34,810 nucleotides of DNA. It comes from a virus. The notes under the pieces are model-generated. The model did no database searches, was not told the DNA's origin, and worked only from the letters and a program-made list of their open reading frames with translations. Of this stretch, positions 8,751 through 15,969 are shown piece after piece (within the stretch, counting starts at the first letter, position 1; each line of letters starts with the position of its first letter). The position numbers and the translations under genes are program-made. The DNA is taken from positions 1 through 34,810 of IMG/VR virus record IMGVR_UViG_3300027368_000102, one strand, 5' to 3'.

Positions 8751-8945
8751 CTACCTGTAGCAATCTTGGTCTTTCGTCATCGTGATTTCATACGTCACGA
8801 TCCGTCGGCCGCAATGCCGACATTCTTTACGTCTGCGGATACGACCATCACGAAGCGGTTCGGTGTTAGTGGTGTAGAAGTGCCGACATCCACATCGGGG
8901 GCAAGAGATGCCTCGTTCTTGATTATCATCTTTGGGCTCGCTCAT
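8751..8945 (-). CDS. NrdR-like zinc-ribbon protein
   Basis: 64 residues. Four Cys in two knuckles (CPRCGC and CRHCGR) with RIRRRKECRHCGRRIVTYE between and after match the zinc ribbon at the start of the NrdR repressor (CPFCG...IRRRRECxxCGxRFTTYE pattern). The ATP-cone that makes NrdR a repressor is missing, so this is a free-standing ribbon. The start codon overlaps the TerL stop as ATGA, so it is co-translated with the large terminase. Likely a nucleic-acid binding accessory of packaging or a small regulator; no closer function can be given. Confidence 0.75.
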   Translation of the reverse strand: MSEPKDDNQERGISCPRCGCRHFYTTNTEPLRDGRIRRRKECRHCGRRIVTYEITMTKDQDCYR

Positions 8946-11209
8946 CGGTTTCGTTTCCTTTGCATTTCAGCGAAACTGACGCGTCCAGACTTGGGGATAC
9001 CAACCGATTTGCTTCCCGAGAGTGCTACACCCTGCATCGAAGCTCCAACGCAGCAACCCACAATGCAATCGAACCAGTGGTTGTCACCTCGCTCCGGGCG
9101 CTGCTTCCACTCATCCACTGTTCGACCACGGCCTTCGGTGCGCACGCGGTACTCGGCACAGAGGTGCTCGGCCAAGAGGCGGTGGGTCTCGGGGCTTGTT
9201 CCAAAAAAGGACAAGCAACCTCGGCTCCCCATCGAAACAGCGATGCGAGCATGCATGAAGGTTTTCCAGTAGTTGGTGTCATACACCACGTGCCGAACGG
9301 CTCGTTTCCCATGGATATTGGGGATTCTCCAGTTGTGGCCAACTCGATCCCCCGGGCGACGTTTGTACTCGGAAAACGGCTGACTCGATGCCCCAACGAA
9401 CCTCCCGTGGCTTGGGATTACGATGCCAGCGTGTGCACTTTGCCTGCAAAACTGGTATACCACATCGGTCGAAGCACCCCAGTTGGCATCGATTAGGCAT
9501 CGCTCGATTCGCATCATGGCACCATCGTCACGTCGCCATTCCCGACCAATCAGATCTCCAGTTAGTCGCTCAAGACCCGCGTAGATACTCCCTTCGAGCC
9601 CCTCGGCTTTGGTTGCCGTCGCTAGGGTGCTCCTTGCATCCCGAAGTGTGAAATAGGGCCGTTTTTGATCCGGGTAGCTCCCATAGTCGATGAGGTATCC
9701 AGTGAAATCGCTCTCCCAGGCGACCACGGTATAGAACAGCAGCGTTGCCTGAACGTCGACGAACATCGTTAGATGGTTGGTGGAAATCGGAACCACCCGT
9801 CTGTCGATCCGGTTAAACTTCGCAGCAATCTGATCTGCTGTCAGTTCGTTGTCATTTGCTTCTTGTTCTGGAAGAGGTTCGTTTTGGTACTCGGCAAAGA
9901 AGGCTGCTTCGTCTTGAAGCTTGAGGTTCATTGCATGTTGGATCGCCGAGAGTTCATCATGGTTGTAACGCTCGGGCCAGGCGACCTTGGATCCAAGATC
10001 CATCGCGGCACGATTCGAACCGTAGAATTCTGTGGCTAACGATAGGTCGCCACGACTACGAAGGCTCTCTGCTCGAAGCTCGGCGTACTTCGTCCAAAGT
10101 TTTTCGTCGGTTGGGAACTCATAGACCATCCGTGTCCGTTCCCCATTCCATTCGGGGTGCTTGTCTCGCGATAGGATGTTGTCGGCCATATCCCCCGGGC
10201 GAATGACCGTGCAGGGCATGATCCCAGAGATTTTTTTACCTGGGCCCGAGAGCCCCAAGATAGCCCCAGCAAGGATACTCTCGCGCGTGGCACACTGGGA
10301 AAGGGATCTGGCTGATTCGTCCGTTTGTGGATCGTCGATGACCACAAGGGTTGGCCGAACGGTCCTGCCATCGGACCGTTTGTACTTCATACCGCGGATT
10401 CGACCGGTGATACCAGCGACTTTGATGATCGCTCCGCTTGCGATGCTTCCGGGCATCGTAGGGAGCACTATTTCTTTGGCGGTCCATCCGATGTGGGTTC
10501 GCTCCCCTTTGTAGAGCTGGCCATTGCAGCGATTGGCGATTCCATCGAGGGATTGGATTGGAAACACTACCTCGGGGTAATCCGCAAGGAGCAGCTCGTT
10601 TCCATCGAGTTCCATCTTGATCGATTCGAGCATATCGCAGGCATGGCCCTCGTCGCTACCAATGAGGCATACGAACTCACGATGGCCGTTAAGAACCGCC
10701 CAAATGCAAGCACATTCACAAATCGTAGTCTTGCCACTCCCCCGAGGCATTGCCATCGAGAAAAGCCCCCCTCGCAGAACCGCTTGCTCGATCCGGTTGA
10801 TGACCTTCAGGTGATCATCCGACCAAGCCAGATGGAACGTCAACGGAAAATAGCTCTCGCAGAAGTATCGAAAATTGACAGCAGCCTTGGCTTTTCGCGC
10901 GGGGTCTGCAATCTCCGGAAGCTCTCCGATGTCACGACCTGCCGTTGCGATAGCCACATTGCGCGCCCGAGCACGTTCCTTGAGCTTCTCGTATGGATCC
11001 CCGGAGGTCTCGGGCTCTGGCGCATGCCGAGTCTCGACTAGCCATGCTCCGTAGCGAAGAAGATCGACGTACCTTGCATCGCCGATGCGCATGCCAGCGC
11101 GAGTTCGGTGTCGATACAGTTGCCTCTCGCTAATGACCTCACCTAGGGGTGTGGAGTTTAGCATTCTGCAAAGTTCGCTAGGTCGAAGTTTTCTTGGATC
11201 ACTCACCAC
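8942..11209 (-). CDS. terL: Terminase large subunit with N-terminal DNA-binding region
   Basis: 755 residues. The ATPase has Walker A MPRGSGKTT (residues 154-162) and Walker B TLVVIDDPQTDE (about 287-298), followed by a nuclease half with the Asp in MFVDVQ and a later DANWG stretch. This drives DNA packaging into the prohead and cuts concatemers. It is longer than most; the extra N-terminal 60 residues (SELCRMLNSTPLGEVISERQLYRH and VDLLRYGAWLVE) look like a helix-turn-helix and resemble the small gene just upstream. The start is GTG (two consecutive GTGs at 11,209 and 11,206) with GGAGATGG upstream, and overlaps the preceding small gene by 11 bases. Confidence 0.93.
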   Translation of the reverse strand: MVSDPRKLRPSELCRMLNSTPLGEVISERQLYRHRTRAGMRIGDARYVDLLRYGAWLVETRHAPEPETSGDPYEKLKERARARNVAIATAGRDIGELPEIADPARKAKAAVNFRYFCESYFPLTFHLAWSDDHLKVINRIEQAVLRGGLFSMAMPRGSGKTTICECACIWAVLNGHREFVCLIGSDEGHACDMLESIKMELDGNELLLADYPEVVFPIQSLDGIANRCNGQLYKGERTHIGWTAKEIVLPTMPGSIASGAIIKVAGITGRIRGMKYKRSDGRTVRPTLVVIDDPQTDESARSLSQCATRESILAGAILGLSGPGKKISGIMPCTVIRPGDMADNILSRDKHPEWNGERTRMVYEFPTDEKLWTKYAELRAESLRSRGDLSLATEFYGSNRAAMDLGSKVAWPERYNHDELSAIQHAMNLKLQDEAAFFAEYQNEPLPEQEANDNELTADQIAAKFNRIDRRVVPISTNHLTMFVDVQATLLFYTVVAWESDFTGYLIDYGSYPDQKRPYFTLRDARSTLATATKAEGLEGSIYAGLERLTGDLIGREWRRDDGAMMRIERCLIDANWGASTDVVYQFCRQSAHAGIVIPSHGRFVGASSQPFSEYKRRPGDRVGHNWRIPNIHGKRAVRHVVYDTNYWKTFMHARIAVSMGSRGCLSFFGTSPETHRLLAEHLCAEYRVRTEGRGRTVDEWKQRPERGDNHWFDCIVGCCVGASMQGVALSGSKSVGIPKSGRVSFAEMQRKRNR

Positions 11210-11405
11210 GGCCCATCTCCTTTACCATCCATGCGATGTAGTGGACCAAGTTGATTGATCCATCTTGGTTTGTTGGAGCACCGCTTTCGATGTCCAGCAC
11301 AATGTTCTCCTCGGGGATCCGGATCTTGGCCGCTGCCGAGAGGAGTTTGGCAGCCTGCTCGGGGGTTAGTCGATTCGGATCGATCGGGTTTTTTCCGTCA
11401 CTCAT
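11199..11405 (-). CDS. Small terminase-like protein upstream of TerL
   Basis: 68 residues, MSDGKNPIDPNRLTPEQAAK, then a helical middle and the ending VHYIAWMVKEMGRGE. The open frame goes further upstream but GGGAGCC lies ahead of this ATG. The final helix resembles the VDLLRYGAWLVE region in the N-terminus of TerL, so the pair may share a DNA-recognition module. As the first late gene beside the large terminase it may be the small terminase subunit, though it is short for one. Its ATG overlaps the stop of a 1,513-codon antisense open frame (see findings). Confidence 0.65.
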   Translation of the reverse strand: MSDGKNPIDPNRLTPEQAAKLLSAAAKIRIPEENIVLDIESGAPTNQDGSINLVHYIAWMVKEMGRGE

Positions 11406-11680
11406 GCCAGGCTCCCTTCTTTGAGGATTGGCACCGTGGCCCACACGGGGCCCACCGGCGTGTTTTCTTGGCGCATGCGAGCCCTTGGCCAAGGCGATTT
11501 CGCATGCGTGTTGTTGCAAACCGTGGCGTTTGTTGGGGCACCGAAAAACATGCAAAAAGACTGAGGAAAACATGCTTTATCGGCTGGATTGATCCCCAGC
11601 CGCAGGGCTGAATGTGTCACACGCAAACGCGATGGCGAATGCAAACGAGAGACCAACCCAACCCAAACGGACAGACGCAG
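11406..11680. promoter_or_regulatory. Divergent control region between late genes and plus-strand island
   Basis: No gene is seen in this stretch, which separates the late operon (minus) from the amidoligase (plus). It contains nested palindromes: CGCATGCGA at 11,472-11,480 and its reverse complement TCGCATGCG at 11,500-11,508, enclosing CCTTGGCCAAGG at 11,483-11,494. A further dyad CAAAC-N6-GTTTG occurs at 11,517-11,532. A second near-identical copy of the latter is at 14,677-14,692 in another gene leader. Promoter boxes could not be assigned with confidence. Confidence 0.55.
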
Positions 11681-12538
11681 ATGAACGCTAACGAGATCGC
11701 CTTCGGAATCGAATTCGAGACCACCCTTCCAAATAGCGACACCACACCGATCGGACCCTACCACCACGGACACCAAGTACCTTGGTTGCCCACCGGATGG
11801 CGAGCAGAACGCGACGCGAGCATCAAACCAGAAACACCTAACCGCAAGGGATGCGAATTCGTAAGCCCCAAGCTCAAGGGATACGAAGGCCTCAAGCAGA
11901 TCGAAGACGCGATCGACAAGATCAACGAGCACGGAGCACGCGTAAACGCCACCTGCGGTTTGCACATAACGATCGAATGGAATGGGGATGCAGCCGCCTT
12001 GGCCAGATTGATTTCCCTGGTTGGCAACCACGAAAAAGCGATTTTCGCGAGCACCGGAACACGCCGGCGAGAACAAACGGTCTACACCAAACGGATCAAA
12101 CAATACGGGGACAAAGACGCCGCGAAGAACCGATGCGAAGCGGATCGCTACCACCTGCTGAACCTCACCCACCTGGCCGCGGGCAAGAACCGAATCGAAT
12201 TCCGGGCCTTCGCCGGAACGCTCAACAAGACCAAGGTGGTCGGATACCTGATGATGGTCCTGGGGTTGGCAGAGCTGGCGATGAACACCAAACGATGCGC
12301 CGATTGGGACTACGCCAAGAAAGACGGAACCAAGAGTTGCTGGGATCGACCCGGGGCCGGCCTGGGCGAGACAGAACTCAACCGCCTTTTCTACCGGCTC
12401 GGATGGACCAAGGGTTGGTACAAGGGTGACCTTCGAAACAAGATCTTCGGCGAGATCACCGGCGAGACCAACCGCGAATGGAAGACGATCAAGAACAAGC
12501 TCCTGGAGATGGCCAAGAAATACGACCAAGCGGCCTAA
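11681..12538 (+). CDS. Putative amidoligase (Amidoligase_2-like)
   Basis: About 285 residues from the ATG of MNANEIAFGIEFET; in-frame ATGs at 11,612 and 11,639 are possible but precede the conserved core. Family hallmarks: FGIEFETT (substrate-binding Glu residues), WRAERDASIK, GCEFVSPKLKGYEGL, ATCGLHITI, and late RIEFRAFAG. These belong to COOH-NH2 ligases related to glutamine synthetase, which join an amino group to a carboxylate using ATP; bacterial and phage members are predicted to modify peptides or proteins. The usual partner, an AIG2-like gamma-glutamyl cyclotransferase, is not visible nearby. The gene opens the plus-strand island and is followed by an intrinsic terminator, so it is probably a single-gene unit. 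Confidence 0.88.
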   Translation: MNANEIAFGIEFETTLPNSDTTPIGPYHHGHQVPWLPTGWRAERDASIKPETPNRKGCEFVSPKLKGYEGLKQIEDAIDKINEHGARVNATCGLHITIEWNGDAAALARLISLVGNHEKAIFASTGTRRREQTVYTKRIKQYGDKDAAKNRCEADRYHLLNLTHLAAGKNRIEFRAFAGTLNKTKVVGYLMMVLGLAELAMNTKRCADWDYAKKDGTKSCWDRPGAGLGETELNRLFYRLGWTKGWYKGDLRNKIFGEITGETNREWKTIKNKLLEMAKKYDQAA

Positions 12539-12549
12539 GGGCCTAGCGG

Positions 12550-12585
12550 GCAAGAACCTTGGGAAAAACCCCAAGGTTTTCTTGC
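12550..12585 (+). terminator. Intrinsic terminator after the amidoligase gene
   Basis: AACCTTGGG and CCCAAGGTT form a nine-bp stem around an A-rich loop, extended by GCAAGAA and TTCTTGC with a two-base bulge. The 3' arm runs into TTTTCTT. It starts 12 bases after the stop codon. Confidence 0.75.
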
Positions 12586-12760
12586 TGGGTTCGTCACGGG
12601 GCATCCTGACCGTGTAGGTCATACCTATAGGGGATCCAATCCACGCGAGGGGCTTGTCTCCGATTTGGTTGGCTTGCGGCTTGATGTTTCCCGGCTTGAT
12701 GTACTGATGTGTGATGACTTTTTGTTTCCGACATATTTCAAACCCCATGGAGAACAGACC

Positions 12761-13033
12761 ATGACGATCGATGAATTGATTGCACGCCTCGAAGACTACC
12801 GCGACGAGATCGGTGGCGAAGCTGAGGTCCGGTTGATGACGCAGCAGAACTGGCCCTTCGAGAACTCTGTCTATGGCTTGGTATCCGGAGCCGAGATCAA
12901 TGACTACGACGAAGACGATGAGGACGGTGAGGACAACGACGATGCGGCCGAAGATGCGGTCCTTTTCATCGTCGAAGGCCAGCAGCTTGGATACGGAACC
13001 AAGCGCGCCTGGGATGTGGCCCGAAACAATTAA
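12761..13033 (+). CDS. Small acidic protein, unknown function
   Basis: 90 residues from MTIDELIARLEDYRDEIGGE; the frame is open upstream to 12,665, but GGAGAA about ten bases ahead supports this ATG. The N-terminal 45 residues look like a folded domain (helix then a strand with AEVRLMTQQNWPFENSVYGL), followed by a run of Asp/Glu (about residues 50-67) and a closing strand VLFIVEGQQLGYG with a short helix. The layout (DELIAxLE..........V........Y) resembles small phage and planctomycete proteins without a name. The leader contains two copies of CGGCTTGATGT (12,677 and 12,692), also found before the gene at 14,822. Confidence 0.75.
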   Translation: MTIDELIARLEDYRDEIGGEAEVRLMTQQNWPFENSVYGLVSGAEINDYDEDDEDGEDNDDAAEDAVLFIVEGQQLGYGTKRAWDVARNN

Positions 13034-13177
13034 CTTGCAAGGATTTCCACATGTTTCTGGAAGTCTCCAGATTACTGGCAGATTATCGCATAATCGAGTT
13101 GCATGTCTTTTGAGAACATGGCTCTTATATGAATACGCCAAACGAAGCACCACCCTTTCCAAGACGGAGAAACAAAA

Positions 13178-13504
13178 ATGGCCAACGAAAAGATTGACGT
13201 AACGGACCTCGACCTGGTGATCACCAAGATCGAAAAGCGAACTTCCAGCGGGGGAGCTTGGGTACGAGGCAAGATCAACAACGCGGTTCGGTTCGAAGCT
13301 CTGGTCTTCGCCGAACACGCAGAGAGCGAAGACTACGAACTCGGACGCACCAAGATTTCGAAGCTCTGGATTCAAGACATCCAAACCAAGAAGACCCTTT
13401 TCAACTTCGACCGCGGGTTGGATGTACCTGCCACGACCACCGAGATTCAGGTGGTGGTCGACTTCCTCGGATGCGGGTTGGCCGACCTGGTCTGGGGATC
13501 CTAA
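13178..13504 (+). CDS. Small conserved-type protein, unknown function
   Basis: 108 residues, beginning MANEKIDVTDLDLVI, with GGAGAAAC ahead of the ATG. The sequence alternates short strands (AWVRGKINNAVRFEALVFAEHA) with charged loops, ends VDFLGCGLADLVWG, and shows no membrane or catalytic motif. It looks like a small beta-rich fold. Its 140-base leader contains TTTCCACAT and ACGCCAAACGAA, repeated in the leader of the gene at 14,822. The stop is followed by an inverted repeat ATCCCGA...TCGGGAT (13,511-13,529). Confidence 0.7.
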   Translation: MANEKIDVTDLDLVITKIEKRTSSGGAWVRGKINNAVRFEALVFAEHAESEDYELGRTKISKLWIQDIQTKKTLFNFDRGLDVPATTTEIQVVVDFLGCGLADLVWGS

Positions 13505-13597
13505 GCCGAAATCCCGACACGATCGGGATCGTCGCTCGGTAGTGCGAGTGGCCTGACGATGGCAGCTAACCACGGTTCCAATACGGGAGAGAGACGA

Positions 13598-14143
13598 ATG
13601 AAGAAGGCAGAGGTCAGGATCGGTGGCAAGTACTATGCGAACGTCACCGGCAAGAAGGTCGAGATTCAGATAGATAGCGAGAAACCCAGCGGTGGTTGGA
13701 ACGCCACCAACCTGGCGACCGGCAAGAAGATCCTCGTCAAAAGTGCCCAGCGATTGCAGGGCGAGGTCGGCAAGAGCAAATCGACCGCGCAAACGCAAAG
13801 CGAATCGCCGGTAGAACAACCCGCCGATGCGAACCCGGATGTCGTTCCAATCAAACCCAAGCGGGTCGCCAAGAAGACCGAGGGCCAAGAACCCAAACGC
13901 CTGAGTGCTTTGGCTGCCGCCCACAAGGTTCTGTGCGAAGCGACCGAACCCCTCAACGTTCAGCAGATGATCGAAGCGATGACCAGCAAGGGGTATTGGA
14001 CAAGCCCCGGTGGGAAAACCCCGCACGCAACTCTCTACAGCGCGATCCTCCGAGAGTTGGCCAAGGGGGAGGCTTCGCGATTCGTAAAGACCGATCGGGG
14101 CCGGTTTGTAGCCGCTAGCGCGACTGCCGAGGTGGCCCAATGA
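13598..14143 (+). CDS. HARE-HTH domain protein
   Basis: About 181 residues from MKKAEVRIGGKYYANVTGKK; an ATG at 13,559 is in frame, but GGGAGAGAG ahead of 13,598 favours the shorter form. Residues 1-50 form a small beta-barrel-like part (VRIGGKYYANVTGKKVEIQI). Then a low-complexity Gln/Pro/Lys linker. The C-terminal part LSALAAAHKVLCEATEPLNV, QQMIEAMTSKGYW, TPHATLYSAILREL and FVKTDRGRFVA is the HARE-HTH winged helix, which links DNA or chromatin-like substrates in phage, restriction and RNA-polymerase-associated proteins. It is likely a DNA-binding protein. The next gene starts inside its stop codon (ATGA). Confidence 0.88.
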   Translation: MKKAEVRIGGKYYANVTGKKVEIQIDSEKPSGGWNATNLATGKKILVKSAQRLQGEVGKSKSTAQTQSESPVEQPADANPDVVPIKPKRVAKKTEGQEPKRLSALAAAHKVLCEATEPLNVQQMIEAMTSKGYWTSPGGKTPHATLYSAILRELAKGEASRFVKTDRGRFVAASATAEVAQ

Positions 14144-14334
14144 GCGACGATCCGAATTACCGAGTCGCAGATGCGATGCGAAAGGTTGCGCTGCGACTCG
14201 ATGAGGCTTTTGAGTCGGGCAAGGTGGCTTGCATCTACGCCAACCAACTTGCCGAGATCCTGCTCTCGATCGCCGAAGAGCTAGATCCACCGTTCCCCAA
14301 CCGCGACCAATCCACCAAGACCACGGAGCACTAG
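14140..14334 (+). CDS. Small helical protein, unknown function
   Basis: 64 residues: MSDDPNYRVADAMRKVALRL, then a helix with ANQLAEILLSIAEELDPPFPN. The start overlaps the HARE-HTH stop as ATGA, so both are probably made from one message and might work together. No recognisable domain; likely two or three helices. Confidence 0.6.
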   Translation: MSDDPNYRVADAMRKVALRLDEAFESGKVACIYANQLAEILLSIAEELDPPFPNRDQSTKTTEH

Positions 14335-14335
14335 C

Positions 14336-14575
14336 ATGCACATCGGACAGATCCATCTGGTGACCGATCTTACCGACGGCCAGCGGGTTTTCCCCGATGA
14401 CGACCATTCGTACCAAATCCAATCCGAAGACGACCCGTCGCTTGATACCACGGTTGAGTATGTCGAACGCCGAGGGGATCGATTGATCGCCCGAGGGCTT
14501 AACGGCCAGGACTATGCGGTCTCCGGTTTGGGCAGGTACGAGCTCAAGACGATTCGGAATTGGCTCCGGCGCTAA
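14336..14575 (+). CDS. Small protein, unknown function
   Basis: 79 residues starting MHIGQIHLVTDLTDGQRVFP, immediately after the preceding stop. Short strands and loops (VEYVERRGDRLIARGLNGQDY) end in a helix with the tail IRNWLRR. No known domain. The unit ends with a terminator 20 bases downstream, so the HARE-HTH gene, the small helical gene and this one form one transcription unit. Confidence 0.6.
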   Translation: MHIGQIHLVTDLTDGQRVFPDDDHSYQIQSEDDPSLDTTVEYVERRGDRLIARGLNGQDYAVSGLGRYELKTIRNWLRR

Positions 14576-14595
14576 CCCGGGTCGATTTGGCGACT

Positions 14596-14627
14596 GCGCC
14601 CCACGTTTGCGACGTGTGGGCGTTTTC
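14596..14627 (+). terminator. Intrinsic terminator after the HARE-HTH gene group
   Basis: CGCCCCACGT (14,597-14,606) pairs with ACGTGTGGGCG (14,612-14,622), allowing one bulge; the stem is followed by TTTT. Confidence 0.65.
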
Positions 14628-14676
14628 TCGTTGGATGGCCTAGTTACCCCAAGATCCAAAGCGACGCAACCGGTGC

Positions 14677-14821
14677 CAAACTGTGGCGTTTGTGGGGCTC
14701 GAAAACATTCTCCGAGAATCCAAAACATTACTTTCCACATCGGCTTGATGTTCTGCCCAACGCATGGGAAATGTGTTGTAACGCCAAACGAAAACCCCAA
14801 CGCAAACACGGAGAAACGACG
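14677..14821 (+). promoter_or_regulatory. Leader with duplicated control motifs
   Basis: CAAACTGTGGCGTTTGT (14,677-14,693) differs at one base from 11,517-11,533 and has dyad symmetry (CAAAC-N6-GTTTG). TTTCCACAT (14,732), CGGCTTGATGT (14,741) and ACGCCAAACGAA (14,781) are shared with leaders at 13,044, 12,677/12,692 and 13,135 respectively. Confidence 0.5.
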
Positions 14822-15115
14822 ATGAACGACACCGTCACACACCCAACGGTCGCAGCGATCCAGGAACAACTCAATCGCCTCGAGTGGATGATTCCGGACG
14901 CCAAGAAACGAATCGCAAAGGCCGCCGAACAAATGCTCTGGCGAGCCCAACGAGCAGTAGAGGATGCAACCGCAATGCTCAACGACCAACCCTGCTGCTT
15001 GAGTTGGACGGACTTCGCCGATGGCGACCTCCGCGAAGCCAAAGAAGCCAAGGCGGAACTCAACAAGCTCTACGAACAACAAAAGATGCTCCAGTACCTG
15101 ATCAAGAAACAATAA
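14822..15115 (+). CDS. Small coiled-coil protein, unknown function
   Basis: 97 residues from MNDTVTHPTVAAIQEQLNRL, with GGAGAAACGACG ahead of the ATG; an earlier in-frame ATG at 14,690 overlaps the leader repeats and is less likely. The protein is almost wholly helical (AAIQEQLNRLEWMIPDAKKR, AEQMLWRAQRAVEDATAMLN, then AKEAKAELNKLYEQQKMLQY), with a loop containing CC and a Trp. No known domain. It is followed 30 bases later by another helical gene. Confidence 0.7.
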   Translation: MNDTVTHPTVAAIQEQLNRLEWMIPDAKKRIAKAAEQMLWRAQRAVEDATAMLNDQPCCLSWTDFADGDLREAKEAKAELNKLYEQQKMLQYLIKKQ

Positions 15116-15145
15116 ACGCAACACCCCACCACAAGGAACCTTCCG

Positions 15146-15397
15146 ATGACCACCGCAGAAAAACAAGCCAACGAAAAAATCCTTCGCGACGCCTTCCGCA
15201 CGATGGACCCACACCAAGCCCAAGAGATCCGCGAGTCCTACTACAAAGCGATCGAAGGGATCCACGCCTTGGCCGAGCTCCTTGAGATCGCCGACGCACA
15301 GCAACCACAGACCGCCGGCCCGCTTCTTACCGAACACCTCCTGGCCTGCGAAGCGATCTACGCGATGAAGAAAAGCCTGCTCGGTAAGGTTCTCTAA
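15146..15397 (+). CDS. Small helical protein, unknown function
   Basis: 83 residues, MTTAEKQANEKILRDAFRTM, all-helical with charged faces (EIRESYYKAIEGIHALAELL and EHLLACEAIYAMKKSLLGKV). The start has AAGGAACC about ten bases ahead. It lies between two small genes with gaps of 30 and 18 bases, in what is probably one operon running from 14,822 to 15,967. No recognised family. Confidence 0.65.
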   Translation: MTTAEKQANEKILRDAFRTMDPHQAQEIRESYYKAIEGIHALAELLEIADAQQPQTAGPLLTEHLLACEAIYAMKKSLLGKVL

Positions 15398-15415
15398 ACG
15401 AAAGGAATCGCAATC

Positions 15416-15628
15416 ATGATCGATGCACCCAAAGTCGGAGATCGAATCCGACTGATCCACATGCCCGAGGATCCTGATCCGGTTCCTTCCGGATCGCTCG
15501 GCACCGTTCGCGCGATCCACCCGCACCATCGCTGGACGCAGGTTGAGGTCGATTGGGACAACGGTCGGCGATTGATGCTCACGTTGCCCGACGACCTCAT
15601 CGAGATCCTTAGTTCCGACGTAACCTAA
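15416..15628 (+). CDS. DUF4314-like protein
   Basis: 70 residues. KVGDRIRLIHMPEDPDPVPS, then GSLGTVRAI, QVEVDWDNGRRLMLTLP and DDLIEIL match the DUF4314 pattern: a small beta-barrel with a G-.-D-R-I-.-L, DPxP and V-.-W-D-N-G-R-.-L signature. The family is common in phages and mobile elements; the role is unknown. The ATG follows AAAGGAATCGCAATC. Confidence 0.85.
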   Translation: MIDAPKVGDRIRLIHMPEDPDPVPSGSLGTVRAIHPHHRWTQVEVDWDNGRRLMLTLPDDLIEILSSDVT

Positions 15629-15646
15629 TCCGAGAGAGGTACAACC

Positions 15647-15967
15647 ATGTCCACACGAGCAACGATTGCTTGTGCTAACGAGGATGGGACATTCCAGGCA
15701 ACGTACCTGCACTACGATGGTTATCCAGAATTCGCAGGCGTGATTCTTAATCAACGTTTCAACTCCATCGAAAAAGTTTCGGCACTCTTGGCAGGTGGTG
15801 ACCTTCGCAGCTTGACCTCCGAAGCCGGTGGTCCGGAGTACTTGGCTCGCGCTCGGCCCCCAAAGCATGTCTGCGACACCCGATCTCTGCTGGAGTTCGC
15901 ATGCAACTGCGATGCGAACTACCTGTATGTTTTCCAAAACCAAACGTGGCAGTGCCAGAAGCTGTAA
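15647..15967 (+). CDS. Phage-type small protein (MSTRATI family-like)
   Basis: 106 residues. MSTRATIACANEDGTFQATY, then LHYDGYPEFAGVIL, SALLAGGDLRSLTSE and CNCDANYLYVFQN. The start MSTRATIa...DG......hyDGYpe..G..L....s...v..Ll..GDlssL is a pattern shared by unnamed phage proteins from many hosts. The ending here is Cys-containing and Trp/Gln rich. The stop is only two bases from the convergent methyltransferase stop, so the transcripts overlap at their 3' ends. AGAGAGGTACAACC precedes the ATG. Confidence 0.8.
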   Translation: MSTRATIACANEDGTFQATYLHYDGYPEFAGVILNQRFNSIEKVSALLAGGDLRSLTSEAGGPEYLARARPPKHVCDTRSLLEFACNCDANYLYVFQNQTWQCQKL

Positions 15968-15969
15968 CG

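Noticed and set aside
13500-13535. Inverted repeat ATCCCGA...TCGGGAT as a terminator
   Set aside because: Only seven-bp arms and no T-run follows; it is more like a dispersed palindrome than a terminator.
11402-15943. Antisense 1,513-codon frame as a real protein gene
   Set aside because: It overlaps ten sense genes, several with clear family signatures (amidoligase, HARE-HTH, DUF4314). The translated product is rich in Leu, Val, Gly and Arg without a recognisable domain, as expected from a mirror frame. Kept as a finding only for its unusual length and openness in the gaps.
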